Of a stretch of 64,000 nt of DNA, positions 18,717-27,136 are shown piece after piece; the stretch's first letter is position 1; each line of letters opens with the position of its first letter. Position numbers and translations under genes: made by a program. Source of the DNA: Pseudomonas koreensis (GTDB taxonomy: Bacteria; Pseudomonadota; Gammaproteobacteria; Pseudomonadales; Pseudomonadaceae); assembly GCF_025447595.1 (NCBI RefSeq), contig NZ_JAOEJU010000015.1, positions 90,257 to 154,256 on the forward strand. Reading direction: 5' to 3'. Below the pieces are notes generated by a model. It worked only from the letters and a program-made list of their open reading frames with translations, was not told where the DNA came from and ran no database searches.

Positions 18717-18730
18717 TCCCCGGAGCTGAA

Positions 18731-20446
18731 ATGACCGACAACCTGATTGAAATCCGCGACCTGCGCGTCGCCTTCGCCGGGCACGAAGTGGTGCACGGCG
18801 TAAATCTCGACATCCGCCGTGGCGAGTGCCTGGCACTGGTCGGCGAGTCCGGCTCGGGCAAGTCGGTGACGGCCCATTCGATCCTGCGCTTACTGCCGGC
18901 CAAGACCGTCAGCAGCACGGGCAGCATCCGCTACAACGGCGTGGACTTGCTGCACGCCAGCGAGCAGCAGATGCGCGGCTTGCGCGGCAATCGCATCGCG
19001 ATGATTTTCCAGGAGCCGATGACCTCGCTGAACCCGCTGCACACGGTGGAAAAACAGATCAGCGAAGTGCTCGAGATCCACAAGGGGCTCAAGGGCCGTG
19101 CCGCGCGCCAGCGCACGCTGGAGTTGTTGGAACTGGTGGGCATTCGCCAACCGTTGCAGCGCTTGAAGGCCTATCCGCACCAGCTCTCCGGCGGCCAGCG
19201 GCAACGGGTGATGATCGCCATGGCGCTGGCCAACGAACCGGAATTGCTGATTGCCGACGAACCGACCACAGCGCTCGACGTGACCGTGCAGCAGAAAATT
19301 CTCGAACTGCTGATCGAGTTGCAGCAACGCCTCGGCATGTCGCTGCTGCTGATCAGTCACGACCTCAATCTGGTGCGGCGCATCGCCCAACGGGTGTGCG
19401 TGATGCGCCACGGGGAAATCGTCGAACAGGCCGATTGCGCAACGCTGTTCCGCGCACCGCAGCATGCTTACAGCCGCCTGCTGATCGAGGCGGAACCGAC
19501 TGGCGCGCCGGTGCCGAGTCGCTACGATCACAACCTGCTGGAGGTGGATGATCTGAAAGTCTGGTTCCCGCTGCCCAAGGCGTTGTTCAGCCGCACCCAG
19601 GAGTACATCAAGGCCGTGGACGGCGTGAGTTTTCGTCTGCAACGGGGCAAGACCCTGGGGATTGTCGGCGAGTCCGGCTCGGGCAAGTCGACGCTGGGCC
19701 AGGCGATTCTGCGGCTGGTGGAATCCGAGGGCGATATTCGCTTCGGCAACAAGCAACTGACCCTGCTCAATCAGCGCTTGATGCGCCCGTTGCGCCGGCA
19801 GATCCAGGTGGTGTTCCAGGACCCGTTCGGCAGCCTCAGCCCACGGATGTCGGTGCAACAGATCATCGCCGAAGGCCTGCTGACCCACAGCATCGGCACG
19901 GCCGAGGAGCGTGAGGCAGCGGTGATCCGCGTACTGGAGGAAGTCGGCCTCGACCCGCAGAGCCGCCATCGTTATCCCCACGAGTTCTCCGGCGGCCAGC
20001 GCCAGCGCATTTCCATCGCCCGGGCGCTGGTGCTGGAACCAGCGCTGATTCTGCTCGACGAGCCGACCTCGGCGCTGGATCGCACGGTACAGAAACAGGT
20101 GGTGGAATTGCTCCGGCAGTTGCAGATCCGCCATGGGCTGACGTACCTGTTCATCAGCCATGACCTGGCGGTGGTGCATGCGCTGGCGCACGATTTGATG
20201 GTGATCAAGGACGGCAAGGTGGTGGAACAGGGAGCGTCGCGCCAGATTTTTGCGGCGCCGCAGCATGCGTATACCCAGGAACTCCTGAAAGCCTCCGGCC
20301 TGAAACCTGACAAAGATCCCTGTGGGAGCGAGCTTGCTCCGGGCGGCGATCCGACGAAGGCGTCGGATCAGTCAGCATTTTATGTGGCTGACACACCGTA
20401 TTCGCGAGCAAGCTCGCTCCCACAGGGGGAAATCGGTGGGGCTTGA
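18731..20446 (+). CDS. yejF: Duplicated ABC ATPase YejF with REP-encoded tail
   Basis: A 571-residue protein with two complete ATPase domains in one chain that powers YejBE. Domain 1 has Walker A GESGSGKSVT, signature LSGGQRQRV and Walker B LLIADEPTTALD. Domain 2 has GESGSGKSTL, FSGGQRQRI and LILLDEPTSALD. Homology should end near residue 533 (LLKASGL). The remaining roughly 38 residues are translated from a REP inverted pair (20321-20425) and look non-functional. This is an example of a mobile palindrome supplying a new stop codon. Confidence 0.95.
   Translation: MTDNLIEIRDLRVAFAGHEVVHGVNLDIRRGECLALVGESGSGKSVTAHSILRLLPAKTVSSTGSIRYNGVDLLHASEQQMRGLRGNRIAMIFQEPMTSLNPLHTVEKQISEVLEIHKGLKGRAARQRTLELLELVGIRQPLQRLKAYPHQLSGGQRQRVMIAMALANEPELLIADEPTTALDVTVQQKILELLIELQQRLGMSLLLISHDLNLVRRIAQRVCVMRHGEIVEQADCATLFRAPQHAYSRLLIEAEPTGAPVPSRYDHNLLEVDDLKVWFPLPKALFSRTQEYIKAVDGVSFRLQRGKTLGIVGESGSGKSTLGQAILRLVESEGDIRFGNKQLTLLNQRLMRPLRRQIQVVFQDPFGSLSPRMSVQQIIAEGLLTHSIGTAEEREAAVIRVLEEVGLDPQSRHRYPHEFSGGQRQRISIARALVLEPALILLDEPTSALDRTVQKQVVELLRQLQIRHGLTYLFISHDLAVVHALAHDLMVIKDGKVVEQGASRQIFAAPQHAYTQELLKASGLKPDKDPCGSELAPGGDPTKASDQSAFYVADTPYSRASSLPQGEIGGA
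20321..20425. repeat. REP inverted pair inside the yejF 3' end
   Basis: CTGTGGGAGCGAGCTTGCTC on the left and its inverted partner on the right. The left arm diverges after its core. Both arms lie within the open frame of yejF upstream of its stop at 20444-20446. Confidence 0.88.
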
Positions 20447-20549
20447 AGTTTATTTTCCGGCCACTGCATCCAAACGCCTCCGTCACGGGTAGTCCCTGTA
20501 ACAGCCCTCTTTCGGCTGTCAGCCGTTTACCCTTTTCGGAGAAGCACTG

Positions 20550-21071
20550 ATGAACATCACCCAACTGATCGGCCTCACCGGTTTGCTCGCCGTCGCCTCG
20601 ACGAGCTTTGCCCAAAGCAGTTATCCCGACGCGATCAAGGTGCCGGACGGCCACAAGATCGCGATGGAAACCACCGGGGTCGGCGAGATCACCTACGAAT
20701 GCCGGGACAAGGCCAATGTCGCCGGCCAGACCGAGTGGGTGTTCGTCGGCCCGAAAGCGGTGCTCAACGATCGCAGCGGCAAACAGGTCGGCACCTACTT
20801 CGGCCCGCCCGCCACCTGGCAGGCGCAGGACGGTTCGAAAGTCACCGGCACGCAACTGGCCGTAGCGCCGTCGAGCCCCGGCAACCTGCCCTATCAACTG
20901 GTCAAGGCCAACCCCGCCGAGGGCAAAGGCGCCATGAGCGGCGTGAGCTACATCCAGCGCGTCGCGCTCAAGGGCGGCGTGGCGCCGGGCAGCGAATGCA
21001 CGGCGGCGAACAAGGGCAAACAGGAAGTGGTGAAGTACCAGGCCGACTACATTTTCTGGGCGGCGAACTGA
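20550..21071 (+). CDS. Exported DUF3455 protein
   Basis: A 173-residue protein with a clear signal peptide (cleavage after TSFA-Q). The mature domain fits the DUF3455 pattern: VPDGHKIAMETTGVGEITYEC early, FVGPKAVLNDRSGKQVGTYFGPPATW in the middle and YIQRVALKGGVAPGSEC late, with two cysteines that may pair. Function unknown. Its position just before an ECF sigma/anti-sigma pair suggests it belongs to that regulon; in pseudomonads such genes are often neighbours. A good ribosome site (GGAGAAG) precedes the ATG. Confidence 0.88.
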   Translation: MNITQLIGLTGLLAVASTSFAQSSYPDAIKVPDGHKIAMETTGVGEITYECRDKANVAGQTEWVFVGPKAVLNDRSGKQVGTYFGPPATWQAQDGSKVTGTQLAVAPSSPGNLPYQLVKANPAEGKGAMSGVSYIQRVALKGGVAPGSECTAANKGKQEVVKYQADYIFWAAN

Positions 21072-21079
21072 ACCCGGCC

Positions 21080-21180
21080 CGTGGGAGCGAGCCTGCTCGC
21101 GAGGCGTCACGTCAGTCAGCATCAACTTCAATGAGGTAACGCTTTCGTCGGATCGCCACCCGGATCAAGCTCCCTCCCAT
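21080..21180. repeat. Degenerate REP pair
   Basis: A good left arm (GTGGGAGCGAGCCTGCTCGC) and a decayed right arm near 21155-21180 that still reads as the inverse with several changes. It lies just upstream of the sigma factor gene and may contain part of its promoter. Confidence 0.6.
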
Positions 21181-21233
21181 GCGGATCGCGGTGTTGCCTG
21201 GATGTTTTGGTGAGGTTTGCTAGATTGCAGGAC

Positions 21234-21767
21234 ATGCCATTGCCCGAAACCGCGTTCGATTACGAAGCCCGCCTCGCCGCCTGTGCCCGCGGCGAGCGCG
21301 GGGCCCTGCGCGAATTGTATGTGCAGGAAAGTCCGCGCCTGCTCGGTGTGGCCCGCCGTCTGGTGCGTGATACGGCGCTGGCCGAAGACATCGTTCACGA
21401 TGCATTCATCAAGATCTGGGCCGGTGCGGCGGGGTTCGATCCGGCGCGCGGTTCGGCCAGGGGCTGGATGTTCAGCGTGACCCGGCATCTGGCGCTGAAT
21501 GCGCTGCGCAATCACGACCGGGAAACGCCGTTGAACGACAGCAACGAATCACCCGCGATTGATGACGACTTCGACACCCTGGCGCAATCGACCCGCATCC
21601 ATCGCTGCCTGCATCAACTGGAACCGCAACGCCGCCGCTGCATCCTTCACGCCTACGTCGACGGTTACAGCCACGCGCAGATCGCCCAACGCCTCGACAC
21701 GCCGCTGGGCACCGTCAAAGCCTGGATCAAACGCAGCCTCAATGCGTTGCGGGAGTGCATGGGATGA
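21234..21767 (+). CDS. ECF-family RNA polymerase sigma factor
   Basis: A 177-residue extracytoplasmic-function sigma factor. Region 2 includes LARRLVRDTALAEDIVHDAFIKIW-like sequence around residues 35-60 and ARGWMFSVTRHLALNALRN. Region 4 ends with a helix-turn-helix, YSHAQIAQRLDTPLGTVKAW. The start at 21234 is preferred to a GTG or ATG nine codons earlier, on family length. The stop overlaps the anti-sigma start (ATGA), the usual arrangement for co-production. The stimulus is unknown; linkage to DUF3455 suggests envelope stress. Confidence 0.94.
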   Translation: MPLPETAFDYEARLAACARGERGALRELYVQESPRLLGVARRLVRDTALAEDIVHDAFIKIWAGAAGFDPARGSARGWMFSVTRHLALNALRNHDRETPLNDSNESPAIDDDFDTLAQSTRIHRCLHQLEPQRRRCILHAYVDGYSHAQIAQRLDTPLGTVKAWIKRSLNALRECMG

Positions 21768-22459
21768 CCACCGAATCGGCGCAGGAACGCGATGAACTGG
21801 CCAGCGAATACGTGCTCGGCACCCTCTCGGCCGAAGCGCGCGCCGAAGTGCAACGGCGCTTGCCCAACGAGCCCGAGCTGCAAGCGGCGGTGGATGCCTG
21901 GGAGCGGCGTCTGCTGGAACTGACCGACCTCGCCCCGGCGCATCAGCCCTCGTCGCAGCTGTGGCAACGCATCGAACGCAGTGTCGGGCAACTCACCCAT
22001 AAAGTGGCGCCCGAGATTTCCTGGTGGAACCGTCTGTCGCTGTGGCGCGGATTGAGCGCTGCCGGGCTGGCCGCGACTCTGTTGCTGGGTTCGATCCTGT
22101 TGACCCAAACCACACCGAAACCGAGCTTTCTGGTGGTGCTGGTCGCCCCGCAGGACAAGGCGCCGGGCTGGGTGATCCAGGCCAGCAGCCCACGGGAGAT
22201 TCAGTTGATTCCGCTGGGCGTGGTCGAGGTGCCGGCCGACAAGGCTCTGGAGTTCTGGACCAAGGCCGACGGCTGGCAGGGTCCGGTGTCGCTGGGGCTG
22301 GTCAAACCGGGCCAGGCGCTGTCGATCCCGCTGGACAAGCTGCCGCCGCTGCAACCGAACCAGTTGTTCGAGCTGACGCTGGAAGGCGCCACCGGCTCGC
22401 CGATCGGCAAACCCACCGGGCCGATCCAGGCGATTGGCCGCGCAGTGAAGGTGCTGTGA
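21764..22459 (+). CDS. Anti-sigma factor, RskA-like
   Basis: A 231-residue membrane protein. The N-terminal cytoplasmic zinc-less anti-sigma domain (about residues 1-85) includes ELASEYVLGTLSAEARAEV. A single TM helix follows near residues 96-116 (LSAAGLAATLLLGSILL). The periplasmic RskA-type C-terminal domain closes with TGPIQAIGRAVKVL. It should hold the co-encoded sigma factor at the membrane until a signal or proteolysis frees it. Translationally coupled to the sigma gene by ATGA. Confidence 0.92.
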   Translation: MTTESAQERDELASEYVLGTLSAEARAEVQRRLPNEPELQAAVDAWERRLLELTDLAPAHQPSSQLWQRIERSVGQLTHKVAPEISWWNRLSLWRGLSAAGLAATLLLGSILLTQTTPKPSFLVVLVAPQDKAPGWVIQASSPREIQLIPLGVVEVPADKALEFWTKADGWQGPVSLGLVKPGQALSIPLDKLPPLQPNQLFELTLEGATGSPIGKPTGPIQAIGRAVKVL

Positions 22460-22571
22460 CAAACCATCATCGGCGTCGATGTTCACCATCACGTCAATGA
22501 AGTTCTCTTAAAAAATCCCGGGCGTAACATCGGCTCCATACCAAACAAACAACACCCCCGGAGCAAAAATC

Positions 22572-22895
22572 ATGAAACGCCAAGTCATCCTCAGCATTGC
22601 CCTTTCGGTTCTGGCCTTCAACGCATTTGCCGCCAAACCGGCCCACACCATGATCGCCGAAGGTGGTTCGGATCGTCTGATCGAACGTCGCGTTGCCGAA
22701 GGTGGTTCGGATCGTCTGATCGAACGTCGCGTTGCCGAAGGCGGTTCGGATCGTCTGATCGAACGTCGCGTTGCTGAAGGTGGTTCGGATCGCCTGATCG
22801 AACGCCGCGTTGCTGAAGGTGGCTCGGATCGTCTGATTGAACGTCGCGTCGCTGAAGGTGGCTCGGATCGTCTGATCGAACGCCGCGTTGCCTGA
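22572..22895 (+). CDS. Secreted protein of six identical 13-residue repeats
   Basis: A 107-residue protein. A signal peptide (about residues 1-21, FNAFAA) is followed by a short linker and six exact copies of AEGGSDRLIERRV, then Ala-stop. I recall similar small Pseudomonas proteins being annotated, without good reason, as 'phage infection protein'; no function is established to my knowledge. The 39-nt DNA units differ only at synonymous positions, so the peptide is under selection. Each unit is charged (two acidic, three basic) with a flexible GGS start. The gene is followed by a strong bidirectional terminator. Possible roles are a peptide precursor, a binding array or an envelope protein. 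Confidence 0.85.
   Translation: MKRQVILSIALSVLAFNAFAAKPAHTMIAEGGSDRLIERRVAEGGSDRLIERRVAEGGSDRLIERRVAEGGSDRLIERRVAEGGSDRLIERRVAEGGSDRLIERRVA
22656..22889 (+). repeat. Six tandem 39-bp coding repeats
   Basis: Six head-to-tail units of exactly 39 bp, in frame. Differences among units occur only at third codon positions (for example GCC/GCT for Ala, CGT/CGC for Arg). Confidence 0.97.
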
Positions 22896-22922
22896 ATGAA
22901 TGGCTTGACCGCAACAACCCAG

Positions 22923-22955
22923 AAAAAACCCGGCTCCCGTCAGCCGGGTTTTTTT
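22923..22955. terminator. Bidirectional intrinsic terminator
   Basis: Stem CCCGGCT/AGCCGGG with a six-base loop, flanked by A6 on one side and T7 on the other. It can end both the repeat-protein transcript and the convergent DUF1615 transcript. Confidence 0.92.
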
Positions 22956-22973
22956 ATTGCCTTTTGATCGTCC

Positions 22974-24062
22974 TCAGCCCTTGGCCATGCAGCGCCGATA
23001 GCGCTCGTCGACCCGTTTGGCAAACCACGCCGTGGTCAGTTTGCGGGTGATCTTCGGGCTCTGCAGCACGATGCCCGGCAACACCGCACGGGGCAGTGAC
23101 TTGCCTTCCGCACGCTCCGCCAGTTCGAAAACCCGTTGATACAGTTTGGTTTCCTCGAAGGCCAGGCTATCGCCCTTCTCCAGTTGATCGCGGATCACCG
23201 GATTGCGCATGCCCAGCGATTTGCCGAGGGTGCGCACCGCCAGTTCCGTGCTGCCCGGCATGATCGCGCCCGGGCGGATCAGGTCGCCATCCAGCGCCAG
23301 CGGAATCCCCGACGCACGGCTGACCGCGTTCTGAAACGCCGCATTGCGACTGGCGTACCAGCCGGCGTTGAAGTCGGCAAAACGGTACAGCGGCTCGCGA
23401 TAACTCACCGGATAACCCAGCAAATGGGCGATGCCGAAATACATGCCGCCACGACGTGTGAACACTTCATGGCGAATCGTCCCGTCCACCGGGTACGGAT
23501 AGTCCTTGGCGTGTTTCTCGGCGAACTCGATGCTGACCTGCATTGGCCCGCCGGTGTGCACCGGGTTGAAACCGCTGAACAGCGTGCGGCCCATCGGCAC
23601 CGAGCCGATAAAGTCGTCGAAAATCGCGCTCAATTCCCTTTCGCTGCGGGCGGCGCTCAGGCGTTCGCTGTAGGTCTTGCCGTTGGGCGAACGCACCTGC
23701 AAGGCGCCGCTGACCAACAGGCTCGGGATATGCACCTTGGCGGCGCGGCGGTCGATTTCGTCACGGGCGATCTTGCCCAGGCCGGGCACCGGCGGATCGA
23801 CCTGGAAGGTGGATTCCTGCTCGGCGACGGCCAGCACCGAACACAGGTTTTGCGTGGTCGGGCTGATGCCCTGGGCGGCGAACGCGGCGTAGATGTCAGT
23901 GGCCCAGCCCTGGCGGTCGGCGGTTTTGGCCGGCAGCAGGCGCACGATCTGCGCCTTGACCTCGGCGGGCGGGCGCGGCGCCGGTTCTTCGCTGCGTTGA
24001 CCGGCGCAACCGGCCAGTACCAGCAGCGCGGCGAGGCTGACGAATAATCGAGGGGTGTGCAT
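22974..24062 (-). CDS. DUF1615 lipoprotein
   Basis: A 362-residue protein with a lipoprotein signal (LLVLAGC), so it is anchored in the envelope. The body matches DUF1615: EQESTFQVDPPVPGLG near residue 110, GGPMQVSIEFAEKHAKDYPYP in the middle and LYRFADFNAGWYASRNAAFQ later. The ESTF and GPMQVS elements are reminiscent of lysozyme-like transglycosylase folds, which suggests but does not prove cell-wall action. It is a single gene, divergent from the monooxygenase gene. Confidence 0.9.
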   Translation of the reverse strand: MHTPRLFVSLAALLVLAGCAGQRSEEPAPRPPAEVKAQIVRLLPAKTADRQGWATDIYAAFAAQGISPTTQNLCSVLAVAEQESTFQVDPPVPGLGKIARDEIDRRAAKVHIPSLLVSGALQVRSPNGKTYSERLSAARSERELSAIFDDFIGSVPMGRTLFSGFNPVHTGGPMQVSIEFAEKHAKDYPYPVDGTIRHEVFTRRGGMYFGIAHLLGYPVSYREPLYRFADFNAGWYASRNAAFQNAVSRASGIPLALDGDLIRPGAIMPGSTELAVRTLGKSLGMRNPVIRDQLEKGDSLAFEETKLYQRVFELAERAEGKSLPRAVLPGIVLQSPKITRKLTTAWFAKRVDERYRRCMAKG

Positions 24063-24257
24063 AACGCTTCATCCAGTCCGTTGAGCCGGGTTAACCCTAC
24101 GCTCAATCGCAGGGTGCAGGATAGGACTGCGGGCTGGCGGCGCTGTTCCATCGCCCCGTTTGGCAGGCCGACTGGCCGCCCTCGTCGTCTGATCCATACT
24201 TGCTGCTGCACACTCAGTAGCAAGCCTCAGGTCAGGACACGCGAAGGAGGACAGACC

Positions 24258-25787
24258 ATGAACCGCAGTGATGTTCTGATCATCGGCGCAGGCCCCACCG
24301 GACTGGTGCTGGCCCTGTGGCTGAGCAAACTGGGCGTACGCGTGCGCATCATCGACAAGACCTCCGCCCCCGGCACCACTTCACGGGCGCTGGCGGTACA
24401 GGCGCGCACCCTTGAGCTGTACCGGCAACTGGATCTGGCCGACGCGGTGGTACGCAACGGTCACCGGGTGGCGGCGGCGAATTTCTGGGTCAAGGGCAAA
24501 CCCGTGGCGCAACTGCCGCTGAACCGGATCGGCGAAGGCCTGACGCCCTATGCCTTTCTGGAAATGTACCCGCAGGACGAACACGAGCGGCTGTTGATCG
24601 ACCGCCTCGAAGACTACGACGTAACCGTCGAGCGCAACACGACGCTTGAGAGTTTCACCGAAAACGGCGACGGCCTCACCGCGCATTTGCGCCTGCCGGA
24701 TGGCGAGCAGGAAATCTGTCAGGCCTGTTATCTGGCCGGGTGTGACGGCGCCCGCTCGGTCGTGCGCAAAACCCTCGACACCGGTTTTCCCGGTGGCACC
24801 TATCAGCAGATTTTCTATGTCGCGGATGTGCAGGCCAGCGGCCCGGCGCTCAACGGTGAATTGCATCTGGACCTGGATGAAGCGGACTTTCTGGCGGTGT
24901 TCCCGCTGGCCGGCGAAGGTCGTGCGCGTCTGATCGGCACCGTACGTGACGAACGTGCGGACCGCGCCGAAACCCTCGAGTTTTCCGATGTCAGCAACCG
25001 CGCCATCGAACATCTGAACGTGCACATCGAGGACGTCAACTGGTTCTCCACCTACCGCGTGCATCACCGGGTGGCGGATCACTTTCGCCAGGGCCGGGCG
25101 TTTCTGCTCGGCGATGCGGCGCACGTGCACAGCCCGGCCGGCGGTCAGGGCATGAACACCGGCATCGGCGATGCGATCAATCTGGCATGGAAACTCGCGG
25201 CAGTGCTTGGCGGCGCTGCCACACCCAGACTGCTCGACAGCTACGAAACCGAACGCATCGCCTTTGCCCGGCGACTGGTGTCGACCACCGACAAGGTCTT
25301 CAGCTTCGTCACCGCCGAAGGCCGTATGGCCGACCTGTTGCGCACGCGGCTGGCGCCATTCCTGATTCCGAAAATGGCTTCATTCGAGACCAGCCGCGAA
25401 TTCCTGTTTCGCACCGTCTCGCAAATCACCGTCAACTATCGGGGCATGGCGCTGAGCGAAGGCGTGGCCGGGCACGTCCACGGCGGCGACCGCTTGCCGT
25501 GGGCCCATGATGGCGAGGGGGATAATTACGAGCCGTTACGTCATCCGTGCTGGCAGGTGCATGTGTACGGCGACACCAGCGACGAGATGATCGCCTGGTG
25601 CAATGAACATCACTTGCCGCTGCACGTGTTCGACTGGCGTCCGGCGTTTGAAACGGCAGGACTGGGGCGCAACGGCTTTTACCTGTTGCGCCCCGATACT
25701 TACGTGGCGATTGCCGACAACAGCGCGGATCCGAAGGTGATCGAGCGGTACTTCCGTGACCACGGGATCCGGCCGTTTTTCACCTGA
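24258..25787 (+). CDS. FAD-dependent aromatic monooxygenase
   Basis: A 509-residue group A flavoprotein hydroxylase (PheA/TfdB/MhpA-like). The N-terminal dinucleotide fold is DVLIIGAGPTGLVLALWLSKLG, written in two parts here (GAGPTG core, residues about 10-15). The mid motif is CDGARSVVRK, and the FAD-ribityl motif GDAAHVHSPAGGQGMNTG is near residue 290. A thioredoxin-like C-terminal domain ends the chain. It likely hydroxylates a phenolic or related substrate with NAD(P)H and oxygen. The start follows a perfect AAGGAGG ribosome site. Isolated from other catabolic genes, so the substrate is open. Confidence 0.9.
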   Translation: MNRSDVLIIGAGPTGLVLALWLSKLGVRVRIIDKTSAPGTTSRALAVQARTLELYRQLDLADAVVRNGHRVAAANFWVKGKPVAQLPLNRIGEGLTPYAFLEMYPQDEHERLLIDRLEDYDVTVERNTTLESFTENGDGLTAHLRLPDGEQEICQACYLAGCDGARSVVRKTLDTGFPGGTYQQIFYVADVQASGPALNGELHLDLDEADFLAVFPLAGEGRARLIGTVRDERADRAETLEFSDVSNRAIEHLNVHIEDVNWFSTYRVHHRVADHFRQGRAFLLGDAAHVHSPAGGQGMNTGIGDAINLAWKLAAVLGGAATPRLLDSYETERIAFARRLVSTTDKVFSFVTAEGRMADLLRTRLAPFLIPKMASFETSREFLFRTVSQITVNYRGMALSEGVAGHVHGGDRLPWAHDGEGDNYEPLRHPCWQVHVYGDTSDEMIAWCNEHHLPLHVFDWRPAFETAGLGRNGFYLLRPDTYVAIADNSADPKVIERYFRDHGIRPFFT

Positions 25788-25807
25788 CTCAAAAACACCA
25801 CAAACTA

Positions 25808-25898
25808 ATGTGGGAGCGAGCTTGCTCGCGATAGCGGTCTGTCAGTCAATGCAGTGTTGTCTGATACGCCGATATCGCGAGCAGGCTCGCTCCCACAT
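25808..25898. repeat. REP inverted pair
   Basis: ATGTGGGAGCGAGCTTGCTC and an inverted partner of the GAGCAGGCTC variety, between convergent monooxygenase and hemB genes. Confidence 0.9.
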
Positions 25899-25916
25899 TG
25901 GGTTTCGCGGTTTTGC

Positions 25917-26891
25917 TTAGATCCCCGCCAGGGCCAGGTCCATCGCAAAGTAGGTGAAGATCAGATCCGCACCCGCGCGCTTGATCGCACCGAGGCTTTC
26001 GCGCACCACGCGATCTTCGTCGATGGCCCCGGCCTGGGCGCCGAACTTGATCATCGCGTACTCGCCGCTGACCTGATACGCCGCCAGCGGCAGGGTCGAG
26101 GCTTCGCGGATGTCGCGGATGATGTCCAGGTACGCGCCGGCCGGTTTGACCATCAGCGCATCGGCGCCTTCCTGCTCGTCGAGCAATGATTCGCGCAGGG
26201 CTTCGCGGCGGTTCATCGGGTTCATCTGATAGCTTTTGCGATCACCTTTCAGCGCGCTGCCACCGGCCTCGCGGAACGGGCCGTAGAGCGCCGAGGCGAA
26301 TTTGGTCGAGTAGGCCATGATCGGAATCTGCGTGAAGCCGGCATCGTCCAGCGCCCGGCGAATCGCCCGCACCTGGCCGTCCATCGCTGCCGACGGCGCG
26401 ATCACGTCGGCACCGGCACGCGCCGCCGCCACCGCTTGTTTGCCGAGGTTTATCAGGGTCTGGTCGTTGTCGACTTCATGGTTGTGCATCACGCCGCAAT
26501 GGCCGTGATCGGTGTACTCGCAAAAGCAGGTGTCGGACATCACGATCATTTCCGGCACGGCGTCCTTGGCGATCCGCGACATGCGCGACACCAGCCCGTT
26601 TTCGCGCCAGGTGTCGCTGCCGTTGGCGTCCAGGTGATGGGACACGCCAAACGTCATCACCGACTTGATCCCGGCACGGGCGTAACGCTCGATCTCGCCG
26701 GCCAGTTTGCGCTCGGGAATACGCATCACGCCCGGCATGCTCTTGATCGGCACGAAGTCGTCGATCTCTTCTTCGACGAAGATCGGCAGCACCAGATCGT
26801 TGAGGGAAAACTCGGTTTCCTGGAACAGGCTGCGCAGGCTCGCATTGCGGCGCAGACGGCGTGGACGTGCTTCGGGGAACTGACTGGACAT
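25917..26891 (-). CDS. hemB: Delta-aminolevulinate dehydratase (porphobilinogen synthase)
   Basis: Condenses two aminolevulinate molecules to porphobilinogen in haem synthesis. A 324-residue protein with both Schiff-base lysines, K197 (AYSTKFAS) and K249 (LMVKPAGAY). The metal site has three cysteines, C122, C124 and C132 (DTCFCEYTDHGHC), which is the zinc-binding type. P. aeruginosa HemB instead has an Asp-based magnesium-only site, as I recall, so this may be a second, zinc-type paralogue. Monocistronic with REP pairs on both sides. Confidence 0.95.
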   Translation of the reverse strand: MSSQFPEARPRRLRRNASLRSLFQETEFSLNDLVLPIFVEEEIDDFVPIKSMPGVMRIPERKLAGEIERYARAGIKSVMTFGVSHHLDANGSDTWRENGLVSRMSRIAKDAVPEMIVMSDTCFCEYTDHGHCGVMHNHEVDNDQTLINLGKQAVAAARAGADVIAPSAAMDGQVRAIRRALDDAGFTQIPIMAYSTKFASALYGPFREAGGSALKGDRKSYQMNPMNRREALRESLLDEQEGADALMVKPAGAYLDIIRDIREASTLPLAAYQVSGEYAMIKFGAQAGAIDEDRVVRESLGAIKRAGADLIFTYFAMDLALAGI

Positions 26892-27030
26892 GGGGCCTTT
26901 CCTGAAAACAGCGGATGAGACGAAAGTCGTAGGGGGCGAAGCTTATGCCTTGCGGGGGACGGGGTACAAACCTGGATCAATCAACAGTGCATTACCCAGG
27001 ACGCAATAATCTGCGGGCGTCATCACTATT

Positions 27031-27123
27031 CCTGTGGGAGCGAGCCTGCTCGCGAAGGAGGTGTATCAGAAAAAGATGTGTTGACTGACACGACGCCTTC
27101 GCGAGCAAGCTCGCTCCCACAGG
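27031..27123. repeat. REP inverted pair
   Basis: CCTGTGGGAGCGAGCCTGCT and the inverted CTCGCTCCCACAGG arm, between the GST gene end and the hemB start region. Confidence 0.9.
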
Positions 27124-27136
27124 GTTATTTGTGGCG

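Noticed and set aside
22656..22889. Tandem repeat array considered as CRISPR
   Set aside because: Units are contiguous, lack spacers, stay in frame and code an exact peptide repeat after a signal peptide.
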